Assembly (NCBI GenBank): GCA_036571765.1
Contig: BROE01000011.1
Location: 6,322,716-6,386,715 of the forward strand
Direction of reading: 5' to 3'
Length of the DNA: 64,000 bases
DNA from: Plecoglossus altivelis
Taxonomy: Eukaryota; Chordata; Actinopteri; Osmeriformes; Plecoglossidae
Each line of letters opens with the position of its first letter. The first letter of the stretch is position 1. A program made the translations under genes and the position numbers. Of the stretch, positions 1 to 9,860 are shown in pieces. The notes beneath the pieces were generated by a model. It was given only the letters and a program-made list of their open reading frames with translations. It was not told the origin of the DNA and ran no database searches.

Positions 1-2450
1 TCACAGCATCTATAATGCGTTTTTCTGGACTCTTGGACTGTAACGAGACCCTGCACAGGCAACAGGTCTCTCAGGGATCCTATCTCCAAGACGACAGGGG
101 TTAGATCGAATGATCTTCCTTTTGAAATGACAAAAACGGTATTGTTTTGACTAAGCTGTAGCATGAAAACATACTGGCAACACATTGATTGCCTTCATTT
201 TGAACAGTCCCTACCTGCCTCTCTAACATAGTCTCCTTCTTCCCAGGTGGATTACATGATTCACCTGCCCCAATCTACTGTACAATTGCCACTACCAACA
301 TGCTAATTACACATCCGTGTTGACTGCCAGACCAGAAAAGCCGTACCCAGTCATTAAGTTGGTGGTGTGATTAGGTATGCGATGGTGTTACTCATTGAAA
401 GTTCTTTCCCTCAAAATGATTGGGCGAAACACATGATAAACCAGTAGCAAGAGTCCCCTCACCTTTGACCCTGTTCTATGTTCGTATTAATGCTGCCATG
501 CAGACTGGCCGACACCTTGCTTGCTAACAGTCTCTATTGGATAGAGCTGTAATGGACTTTCAGAAGGATAGTCCTAATGGTCTGACTGACACAAGATCAT
601 GTGATTAACTCTGACCTTTCAGCCTGTCTGTCACCAAGCCGTTTTATATATTAACATGATGGGGGTTTTTTCCTGATGGATATCCAGCAGCATATCCTGG
701 TACAGATTAAGAGACCGATCTTGTTTCTGGGGCTTCAGTGGGATATGTAACACCCCTCTGTGAAGTTGAGCAAACAAGACCAAAGCGTGCGCAGTAGACA
801 GGATCTGAGCTCAGATGTCTCCAGTACACACGGTGTAAAAACCCTACAGTCAGCAGGTCAACAGCACCTCATTTGTTCACTTTCAATCTGAAACGCAAAC
901 AGATGATGATGATGAGGCGGAATGAGTCATTTTTTGGGGGAAACATGACCACCCCGAGAGAGGCTTGAACAGTGGAAGCGATGGCATCTGCAAGGACGTA
1001 GCTGCAGACTTCACCACAGACGTTTGGATGCTAGTGGATTCACGCAGGCCTGTAGATACAGTACTGAGCACATTCATGAGCGCCTTCAATGCGTTGTCTG
1101 TTTTCTGCAGGGTTAGCTTATACCTTGCTGTGGGACTAGCATAGAGCCTCCATATGTAGTGAGCTGGGAATGTGATGCCACACTCTGTGGAACAATCCTG
1201 TTTGTGTGTGTGTGTGTGTGCGGTGTGTGGTGTGTGTGCGCGTGTGTGCGTGCACGTGTGTCCAGACATATTTTCCTTGGGCTGCTAATAATCTCAAATG
1301 ATTCCCAAGCTTTCTTTTGCGTTTCCCCTCTAACAAGATTCTGTAGCCATACAGATGTGCAGTAGTCCCTGTCCAACCGGGTCCAAAGCCAGCTGAATTA
1401 CCACTGATTAGACATTGCCAGTTAAAATCAACAATCTGACAAAAAACATAATAGGGGGAATTGACTGAATAAATTATTATGAATAACAATGTCAACAATC
1501 AGCTTCAAGAGTTGTATTTTTTTCTCCGTAACGATTGACAGTAATTAGAAAGCTGTAATTATCTCAGTTTGGTGGGAACAAGGTTTTGAAAGGTAGTCAT
1601 GCTTCAAAGCCTTTGAACTAATTAAACCCCTCACATATTTCTTGTGAGGGTATTAAGGTCTGTTTTCAGCCAGGAGACAAGCTGCCAGTCAACAGGAGAA
1701 GCTAGAGTCCTCATTGACCTAAGATCTGCTGGCGTGCTTTCATACACAGCTTTGTCCCCAGTGTTTCCTGCCCTGGCTTCTCCTCTCACACCATACTGGT
1801 GTTAGACAGAACATTAGTTTTCCCTGGCTTTCCCTGTAGCTGCGGACTGATCGAGAGCATGTGAATCTATAAGCATTTGACATGTGCACCTGTGTCTAGA
1901 CAGCCTCCGTGGTCTCAAGTGAATGTAGCTACACTGCGAGGACAGTGGAGCTATCATGAAAGGCTGAATTCATTTTTTTTCCACAGACTACGTTTGTTGA
2001 ATGTTCCAACTACAGTATTTTGGCCTGAAAGAGATCTTGGTTGAGTGCCATCTCACGAGCCCCTCCTCACTGCACTCCAGCTCTTGTGAAAGACTTACTT
2101 AGTGCAGCGCCCTAGAGCTGGAGGGAGGAAGCACTATCAGGGCTACTCAGCATTGACCTTGGGACTCATCCGCCCTGCATTGGTCTACATATACTCTCTC
2201 TTGTTCTACTGTCAAGAAAGACTGGCAAGTGAGAAAGGAAGAAGACAATTCAAGTCTGATTTTATTTACTGGAACTACAGTGTCTCCTCCCAACGCACAA
2301 ACTCACTCTCATCCTCCCTCCTTCATCCTTTCTTCACCCCCCTCTTCCCACGTCGGCGGAGGATGAAAGCAGTGTTTGGGATGAGCCCTGCCGCTGCGGC
2401 CTTAGTTAGGGGTGGGCATCCTACTTCTTCTCTCTGGTTGTGGTTTGCAG
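1..2450 (+). other. trappc9: trappc9 intron, incoming
   Basis: No exon with acceptable splice sites and coding character was found here. It is taken as intron because the next coding exon of trappc9 begins at 2451 with a phase that needs an upstream exon outside the window. It contains a GT-rich tract near 1203-1258. Confidence 0.5.
1203..1258. repeat. GT-rich microsatellite
   Basis: Interrupted (GT)n with GC steps. The repeat produces spurious Val/Cys and His/Thr open frames on both strands. Confidence 0.9.
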
Positions 2451-2608
2451 GATGCCTGAGAGGGAGGTGGGGCTGGATGCACTCAGGAGGGACCACGTGC
2501 AGCGCGAGGTGGCAGGGCCCCTGCTAGCCCAGCTGATGAGCTACAGAGAGGGCTGCAGCCCCACCATCCCCCTGCACAGCCTCACTCACCCAACTCTCAC
2601 TCAATGGG
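2451..2608 (+). CDS. trappc9: probable trappc9 third-from-last coding exon
   Basis: A pyrimidine-rich acceptor ending in TTTGCAG precedes an open stretch of about 52 codons with coding-like codon use. It reads from MPEREVGLDALRRD to LTHPTLTQW plus one overhanging G. That overhang joins in phase to the exon at 7808 (AT GTA ACA) to give Gln-Trp-Asp-Val-Thr-Val-Asn-Gly, a smooth continuation. The oddity is the 3' edge: the bases after the last usable G are AT (ATTTAT), not GT. Reading on meets an in-frame TAG at 2614-2616. I infer trappc9 from position and phase; I did not recognise the sequence itself. It could be a different or decayed exon. Confidence 0.5.
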
Positions 2609-3012
2609 ATTTATAGTGTGCAATAATATCTTTATGGGAAACAACCCATCCTTGCTCTGCTAACAGTGACAAAAAACCCTAAAGTCCCATTTTTGTATCG
2701 TAACCAGAAAGACAGTTGGATCACAATTAAAAAAGGTCCTTGCTCTGACTGCGGTGTGCGCAAGAGTTTTATATCTGCCAATTTGTGTCGTTAATATCGA
2801 AACTGGACTTGGCTGGTCTAACTTTAGAAGTAAGTCCAGAGAATGTGTAGGTGTAAAACATAAAAATCTGCAGGCCTAATAAAATAGAATGGAACGAGAC
2901 CCATGCGGACTTTTTCCTTGGTGGAACAGATGGACACATTAAAAGCCAATTGTTCATGGAAGTGAAAGACAACAGAAATAGAGTGAGTGGTTGTTATAGT
3001 GATAATTATTAA

Positions 3013-3038
3013 AGGGGTGGTGGTGGTGGGGGGGGGGT
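3013..3038 (+). repeat. G-rich GGT/poly-G tract
   Basis: GGGG followed by three GGT units and about ten consecutive G. It could form a G-quadruplex on the + strand. Confidence 0.75.
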
Positions 3039-3271
3039 GCAGATGGCCCAGGATGGGTATCAGAGGCTGCCGGGGTATTTTTAACAGCAGCAGCGCGGCA
3101 CACTGGAACCTTTTCCAAGCACATGCTCAGGTTCCATCAGTGTGCATCCATCAAGAGCCCTTCTGGCTCTAAGTGGCGTCCAGGAGGCGTGTGCCCTGAG
3201 ACCCCTGTCACCTAACCCTACACGCATCTCCCTTTTAACACTCATCACATCAGCTTCCTCCTCAGGAGCAC

Positions 3272-3295
3272 CTGTGTGTGTGTGTGTGTGTGTGT
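3272..3295. repeat. (GT)n microsatellite
   Basis: About eleven GT units without interruption. Confidence 0.9.
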
Positions 3296-3686
3296 CCCAT
3301 GCCACCCCACCTTGGCCCTGAGGGCAGAGTGACCCAGACCACTTACTGAAGGGAAGTACAGCTGAGCTGTGCATGACACCAAGGAGCAGCGAGGCACTGA
3401 CCTGCCAAATAGAAACCTGCCATAGCTGCAGTCTAATGAGCCTGGCGTGTGAAAAATGGATGTTTGTGCTGATTCCTATGTTTTTCTGCTTCCTGTTAAA
3501 TATTCATCTCTGAATCATGTTAAGCTGAATGGACTTGAATATGTGAATATATGAACTCAAGAGGACAGGCACATCTCTGAAAGCAAGCAGTCATCCATTG
3601 AGACCTTATCTTCCCCCCACTGCCTGAGATAACACGAGTGCCAGAGATTGTTTTATCTCCCACTGGCTAGTTTGATCTGTGTACTC

Positions 3687-3688
3687 TG

Positions 3689-3731
<43 letters not shown>

Positions 3732-3741
3732 CTCTATCTCT

Positions 3742-3783
<42 letters not shown>

Positions 3784-3866
3784 CTCTATCTCTCTCTCTC
3801 CATCTCTATCTCTCTCTCTCTCTCCGTCTCTATCTCTCTCTCTCTCTCTCCGTCTCTATCTCTCAA
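3687..3866 (+). repeat. long CT (pyrimidine) tract with higher-order unit
   Basis: About 180 bp of (TC)n broken at intervals by CGTCTCTATCTC and CCATCTC variants, so the interruptions themselves recur. The + strand is almost entirely pyrimidine. Two long open frames rich in Leu/Ser across it are products of the repeat. Confidence 0.95.
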
Positions 3867-4490
3867 TTTCTGCCTCTCTTTCTTCCATTCTCCCTCTCCA
3901 CCTCTCTGTTTCTCTCGTCTTCTCCCCCTGTTTCTCTCTTTCCCCTCCTCTCTTCCTTTCTCCAGCCTCCCTTGCTCCTCTGCACTGACAGAGGCAGGCT
4001 GTAGCCAGTGGCCGAGCCTGGTTGCTGTGGTGACGGTGCAGGGGCCGGCCCCTCCCCCAGCAGAGTGTGTCTACTCCAGCTGCTGTGTGCACACATTAGA
4101 GCGGGCCCTTATGAGAGCTGCAGCAGCCGCGGCAACGCAGGCTGAATGTGTTACGCAACGTGCCATGGTACACATTGGAGAAGTGTGGGCGAGGACTCTG
4201 TGAAACATTGTGCCGATGGCAGGCCACCAGCAGATAGGCGTGCGGTCCGTGTGCAACTGGTCTGTCATCAATCTACTACTATTACTATGTTAGGTGTTGC
4301 AAACATGGCTGTGTTGCACGTGTGCCCCTCAAGGTGCAGATGAATAGTGGGTAGTCATTTGAAGAGAGTCGCATGCAACAAGTGGAAGCCCTGTGACCTG
4401 TTGATCGGATGGTAAAGCAGCCAGCCACTTGTTGCTGCAGCAAATGGAGCAGCTGTTCAAGCGGTTTGTCGCAGTCATAACTCTGGTTCT

Positions 4491-4532
4491 CTTCCCCTCT
4501 CTCTCTCTCTCTCCCTCCCTCCCTCTCTCCCA
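4491..4532 (+). repeat. CT/CCCT tract
   Basis: (TC)n followed by three CCCT units; a second, shorter pyrimidine tract in the same intron. Confidence 0.85.
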
Positions 4533-5473
4533 CCCTCGCTCTACAGAAATGCACTCATTCCCACACTAGCTAGTTTGCTGACATTTATCCATGCACTGAA
4601 TGTACTTGTGGGTCTGTTTTATGAGTTCAATTTCGCTTTCTCTGTTTCCTACTTTCTCTTACGTCTCTCTTTCTTTGACAGTCTCTCTGGTTCTCTCTCT
4701 CACTGTGTCTCTCTCTCACTCTCCCTCTTAGTATCTCTTGATCATAAACTCACTGCTGGCCCATTAAAACTCAGGCGTTCTTTAGTACAGACCATTACTT
4801 CTTTCCTTATAGGTCCTTGTTAACCCAGTAGACCCAAGTGTGGGTATATTTACCTAGCATCCTTCTCTCCTGGGGCCCTTGCATTCAATCACACGCCTGC
4901 CTCAGGGGGTGGGGTCCACCCAGGTGAGGAGGGCCTTGGGCCCCATTTTCACACTTTAAATGTGGTTTCTGAGGTGGTAGAATGCTGCATATACTATTAG
5001 TGAACAGCTATTCATCATGTCCTTGTACAACCTGTCTCATGAGGAGCAAGAGAAATGCTTGCTAAAGGCCTTGGGAGGCCCCGGCCAATCAGACGGCAGG
5101 CTTTGGCTGCCTTGGGCTTGTTTACTGGGTTATAAGGGGCACAAATCAGAGTCCATTATTTATTTAGAGGCAATGACATGTTTACTGTGGTGTTGGTGGG
5201 GAGAGTGTCTGTGCACCTCTGTGTTCCACGGACTGTGTGTGTGTGTGTGTACTGTTTACGGATTGGACACATCTAAAATGTAGTTTCTAAGCATAATTCA
5301 CTTTTGTGGATTTGTTTTGCGATGCAATAAATACGAAGCATGCAGATGTTCTACGGATAGAAGGGATGGAAGTGTCATGCATCACTGAAGACATGAACCC
5401 AGTCCCATTTACAGAAGTACACCGTGCTGAGATCTATTTCAAAAGGTAATGTTGCTTTCTTAGAACTGTGCAC

Positions 5474-5475
<2 letters not shown>

Positions 5476-5522
<47 letters not shown>
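5476..5522. repeat. (GT)n microsatellite
   Basis: About 23 perfect GT units. Confidence 0.95.
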
Positions 5523-5523
<1 letters not shown>

Positions 5524-6599
5524 CTGTTGTCAATCAGATGTTTAGCACCATGGAGGAAAAAGCAATGATGGCCGGTGGTCACGTTAGTCTGTGGGTGAAC
5601 TCCTCAGCTCATAACACTCTCACACATTCCTTTGTGTTCTCCTCTAGTGTACTGGAATGGATCTTTCTTGTTTAGAACCAATGTACCTAACACCACATGT
5701 CCTAGCAACAAGCCTTTTGAGAAACCATATATAACTACTTTACTTACTGAAGAGTTAATATGTTTCAGAACCAATGACTGTTGAAATGTTGCCGTTTATA
5801 CACAGTATGTGTGAGAATATGTGAATGAATACGTTGTTTCACATGTCCCCTGAGGAAAGGAGGGATAGGTGCACTTCAGGCTAAGCAAACATGAGGCAAA
5901 AAAACAAACCCTACTTTTAAAGAACTCCATGAACTAAATGTAAGATCATTTCGTTTAGATTTTCCACCTTTTATTGTAATTGAAAATAATTATGTTACTA
6001 TTATGAGAGTGATTGATCCAAATGAAAAACACAGAATAAATCAGTTGACAGTGACAATTTGTGTAATGTTTTTGACTGTTTTGACTGTTTAACCATTTAG
6101 CTTTTTGATTTTCCCTTCATTTACTCTTGCTGACACAATCAAGTATTATTCAATCAGAACATTTCTCAAACAGACATGATTAAAATTATCCCCGTAGGTG
6201 AGGCTTCGTAGAGGACCTATGTGTGTATTTTTAGCTAAGGGAAGGAGGGAAAGAGGGAGGGATAATAAGTGAGTAGGGAGAGTGGATAAGAGGGAAGGAG
6301 TGGGGGAGTGTGAGGCAGGGAACTGTTGAGTACGAGGGACAGAAAGTATGAGTGTGTGGGGGGGCTGAGGCTGGAAGGGAGGGAGGTCAGAGTCCGTAGA
6401 CAGCAGGGTCAACTCTGTGGCGAGGCAGAGCTGTAGCTGAATGTCACCCTGATGTAAGCCCCATCCTGCCTGGCCTCCCGTAACCCTGAGTGACAGCAGT
6501 CATCAGGGACCGACGCCCACGCTGCCACTCGCCTTGGAGACGGAGGCTGCTCCACGACCCAGGTCTCAGGCCACGCTGTCTGCTGGGCTTCACCGACAC

Positions 6600-6617
6600 G
6601 CCCCCCCCCCCCCCCCT
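6600..6617 (+). repeat. poly-C homopolymer
   Basis: A run of roughly 16 C. The exact length is likely to vary or be mis-sequenced. Confidence 0.85.
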
Positions 6618-7346
6618 GCCGTCCCACTGCACATGCCCAGAAGCACATCCTGCTACGTTGTCCAGAACCCACTGGACTGATGTGACTAGCCATGGTTAGC
6701 ACAGCCCCAGGCGTGGCACTAGAGAGAGGATGTTAAGCAACTTTGTGTTAGCTCTGTATGAGTATGTGTGTTTATTTGTGTGTGTGCTTCGAGGGATATT
6801 TTTAGAAATGTCATTGCATGGGTGATCTCAAGCCAGTCTTGTCTTCTCCATTCTCTGGTCAGCAACTGTCCTCTCCCTGGTCCGACAGGTAGTAGGAAAT
6901 AGAACAGAGCTCAAAGGAATAGTCTTGTCTTTGTCCAGAAATGGAATGACCAAGCTGGTTCTAAAGGCCTTGTGTTCCCTCACACCTCAGGTGGACAAAG
7001 GCTCCTCCACTGTGGGGATAGCGAGACACAAGCGCAAAAAAAAGGACTCCTTCGATGGTGCGTAAGAAAGGAGGCAGGGCCTGTGGGCAGTACTGTTTCC
7101 AGCGATCTCATTTATCCCCATCCTGACAGAAATGAGTCATGCATGAGATTGATAAAGGAGCCTTGGAGAATTCATTCCAACTCCCTTGCCCCTGCGTGCC
7201 TGGAACACCCCACCGCTTGTGTCAATAAATTGTATTTCAGAGGGCGAACAAGCCTATTGATTCCTCACAAGAAACAATGTGATCGGCTTGTCGTGGGGCA
7301 GGTTGTGTTCGGCTGACTGCTAATGAGAGGAAACTAGCTGGGTAGC

Positions 7347-7356
7347 GTGTGTGTGT

Positions 7357-7415
<59 letters not shown>
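7347..7415. repeat. (GT)n microsatellite
   Basis: About 34 GT units with one CT interruption, lying about 400 bp upstream of a trappc9 exon. Confidence 0.95.
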
Positions 7416-7417
<2 letters not shown>

Positions 7418-7807
7418 ACGGAGGCCAGGTCTTGTTGTTCAGAGACACAATGGTGGACAACGCATCCGTCTGGATCCCTCTGTGGCAGGTTTCCATGCCT
7501 CTGAGACAGGCTGAGGATCTGTTCTCTCTGTGAGGCCCTTTGACCCTTGGTGTGGACCGTGCTGGCGCCCACTGTAGCAGCATGATGCTCCAGAGGCCCT
7601 GTGTTGCCACAGAACAAGAGTTGTGTGGTCATGTTAAAAACCTACAGTACTTATACCATCATCTGCAGGCCTTGCATCCTTCCGCCCCAACATCCTAATG
7701 TTGCTCCCTCTTTCTTTCTCCCCTCCATCACTCTCTTCTTTCTCCCCCTTCTCTTTCTTGTACTCTCTCTGTTCCTCTCTCCTGCCCCCTCCCTCGCTGC
7801 CTGACAG

Positions 7808-8031
7808 ATGTAACAGTGAACGGGAAGCCTTGCGACTGCGACGTCATCGCCAGCTGCGACGTGGGTGAAGCCGTGCCCCTGGAGGTGAAACTGACCAATC
7901 GGAGCAAGAATGCGGTGGGTCCCTTCGCCCTCACCGTGGTGCCCTTCCAGGACTACCAGAATGGCGTCCAGAACTATGACCTCCAGGACGCTGTCACCTT
8001 CATCGGCTCTAACACGTTCTACATCGACACG
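7808..8031 (+). CDS. trappc9: trappc9 penultimate coding exon
   Basis: Encodes part of the C-terminal beta-rich region of TRAPPC9 (NIBP), the subunit that with TRAPPC10 marks the TRAPP II tethering complex and Rab activator at the trans-Golgi and endosomes. The acceptor is a long pyrimidine tract ending CTGACAG. The donor is ACG|GTCAGT and the exon ends in phase 0. The frame passes through DVTVNGKPCDCDV, VPLEVKLTNRS, GPFALTVVPFQDYQNGVQNY and FIGSNTFYIDT. I recognise this as the vertebrate TRAPPC9 block that in mammals reads close to TIVPFQDHQNGVHNYDL. The two AT bases at its start complete an Asp codon from the upstream exon. Confidence 0.93.
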
Positions 8032-9097
8032 GTCAGTCACACTTGGCCGTCAGAAACGCTCGTTCATTTGTAGAACAATGCTTTGTCTGCTGTTACCACG
8101 GGAACAGAGTTTAAACAGACTTTGATAGCAGGGTCTTACCTTGGGATGCTAAGAGAGTTATTTCTTGGGTCTCACCACCTGAAGAGACAGGAGGTGTAGC
8201 CCTTTGACTTGGATTGGGGTTCGCTCAGCCAATCAGAAAAGACCAGGTACCTGTGAGGGTGGGATGAGGAACGCAGGCTTGGCTGCTTTAAAGAGGTTGG
8301 GTGTTGAGATGGTCCTTGTCGAGGTGAAGTTGTTGTCCATCCAGTTCTATTCATATAGAATATGTGTGTATATATATGCTATGATATGAGGGAAATTAAA
8401 GGTAATTTAAATTGAACCATGAACAAATCTTAGTTCTGAAACTTGAGCTCATTGGCACAAGTGGCCACCCAACAGCACCCAGACAGGGGGTGCCCATGTT
8501 GCTACTCATGCTTGACAGGCAGGGAAGACAGAGTAGTAGCACACCTTGCACCCAGTGGATATCATGGTGTCTGACTAGCCTCTTGGTTTCTCTCTGCTAT
8601 GGAAGGACACAAAAGCACCCAGTGTGTTGCCAAAAGTTACTGAGCTGTCAGAATAACTGACCGCAGATAAGCACCCATTTGCCCTCCGTACATCCCCCTC
8701 TTCCTCCAGGGGAGCTTGTGTGAGAGGGTAAATCTGCGTTTATCTGCTTCGTTGTCCAAGGACAATCCTGGGGTAACCAGGACGCATCTAATCGCAAGGT
8801 TGTTTTACTGTTGCACACTGTGGCTGCGTATACATTCTATAGTTGTATTTAGTCTTATCAGTGAAATAACAAACATGATTCTTGTGATGTACTGCATTGT
8901 CTCCATAGGCTTTGTGTCTAAGACAACAAACAAATCACAAATACCAGGAACCAGGAATGCTGATCCTCTTTGTTTAGACGCAACCTGAGGACTCTCATGA
9001 GCTTTTTATACTTTCAATAGTATATACTTAACCCTACTAACAGTAGCTCTACCTATACAGTAGACTCTGAGTGATGGACCTCACCTCTCGCCCTCAG
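8032..9097 (+). other. trappc9: trappc9 last intron
   Basis: GT-AG intron of 1,066 bp, phase 0. No feature of note inside. Confidence 0.9.
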
Positions 9098-9277
9098 GTG
9101 AAACCCACTGAGAGCTCCATCTGTGTGGGAGCCCTGCTGTTCCTCTACACTGGAGACTTCTACCTCAACATCAAGTTTCAGGATGACAGCACAGGCCGCG
9201 AGCTGCCCCTGGCCTGGTTCTGCCTGCCCAGTGTCCACATCAAGGCTCAGGACGCTCCCATGGAGGCAGGAGCCTAG
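9098..9277 (+). CDS. trappc9: trappc9 last coding exon with stop
   Basis: Follows CGCCCTCAG in phase 0 and ends at TAG 9275-9277. It encodes 59 residues including VKPTESSICVGALLFLYTGD, FYLNIKFQDDSTGRELPLAW and FCLPSVHIKAQD. This is the C-terminus of TRAPPC9; mammals have a very similar LLFLYTGDFFLHIRF and PPSWFCLPSVHV. The Ala-Pro-Met-Glu-Ala-Gly-Ala tail after the conserved part appears species specific. A GGTCTGG-type minisatellite begins a few bases after the stop. Confidence 0.95.
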   Translation: MKPTESSICVGALLFLYTGDFYLNIKFQDDSTGRELPLAWFCLPSVHIKAQDAPMEAGA

Positions 9278-9281
9278 TGAG

Positions 9282-9372
9282 ATCTGGTGGGGGCTGGTGA
9301 GGTCTGGTTGGGGGCTGGTAAGATCTGGTGAGGCCTGGTGAGGCCTGGTGGGGCCTGGTGGGGTCTGGTGGG
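9282..9372 (+). repeat. CTGGTGAGG-type minisatellite in trappc9 3' UTR
   Basis: Eight to nine imperfect copies of a roughly 10-bp unit close to GGTCTGGTGG or GGCCTGGTGA, with TTGGGGGC variants. It is purine/G-rich on the mRNA strand. Confidence 0.85.
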
Positions 9373-9854
9373 TGTCCAGAGTCTGGAAGGCTGGACAGTG
9401 AGAGGTGCTGATGGTGACTGGATGGACTTGACACTATGCTTGCTAAGCCATTCATTCATGGGATGTACATATGTGCTGTTACTGTACTTTGTGGTCTGTG
9501 TGTAATGTATGTCAGGCTAATGTTTAGGTGGAGTAAAAAGAGTTTCAAATCTTAAAGCCAAATTAGTTGGTTTTTTTGTTGCTATTATCATGTTATGCTC
9601 TTAAAAGGCTTCATTTTGACAGGGCCCGGCGAATTTAGAGAAGTCCATTGTGACAATCTGTAAAACCACATACACTGACTCTGGAGTCGAGGTTATTGTA
9701 TGTACATTGATGTTATATTATGTGAGAAGCAATTGTTTCCTACTTGATACAAATAGTCTGATTAAAATGTTTCCATCTTTTTCTTTTAAATAGCAACAGG
9801 TCATGGACTTCTATAGTCACACTTGTGTAACATTTGAATCTCACACCATATGTA

Positions 9855-9860
9855 AATAAA
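9855..9860 (+). terminator. trappc9: trappc9 polyadenylation signal
   Basis: Perfect AATAAA about 580 bp after the stop, followed by an AT-rich stretch. It is the first canonical hexamer in the 3' UTR. A GATTAAA variant near 9760 could serve as well. Confidence 0.55.

Larger units (their letters stand above)
2609..7807 (+). other. trappc9: trappc9 intron with dense simple repeats
   Basis: About 5.2 kb between coding exons. No further exon was identified. It holds a G-rich tract, several GT tracts, a long CT tract and a C homopolymer, listed separately. Confidence 0.55.
9278..9860 (+). other. trappc9: trappc9 3' untranslated region
   Basis: Starts at the stop codon and becomes AT-rich after about 9450. 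The end is set by the AATAAA near 9855; the true cleavage site cannot be seen. Confidence 0.6.

Noticed and set aside
3648..4203. Two overlapping + strand open frames rich in Leu/Ser
   Set aside because: They are translations of the CT microsatellite and change character when the repeat ends.
6409..6702. Overlapping open frames on both strands near a poly-C run
   Set aside because: Compositional artefact of a GC-rich patch and homopolymer in the trappc9 intron.
7237..7632. - strand open frames with long His-Thr runs
   Set aside because: Products of the GT microsatellite; they overlap nothing conserved.
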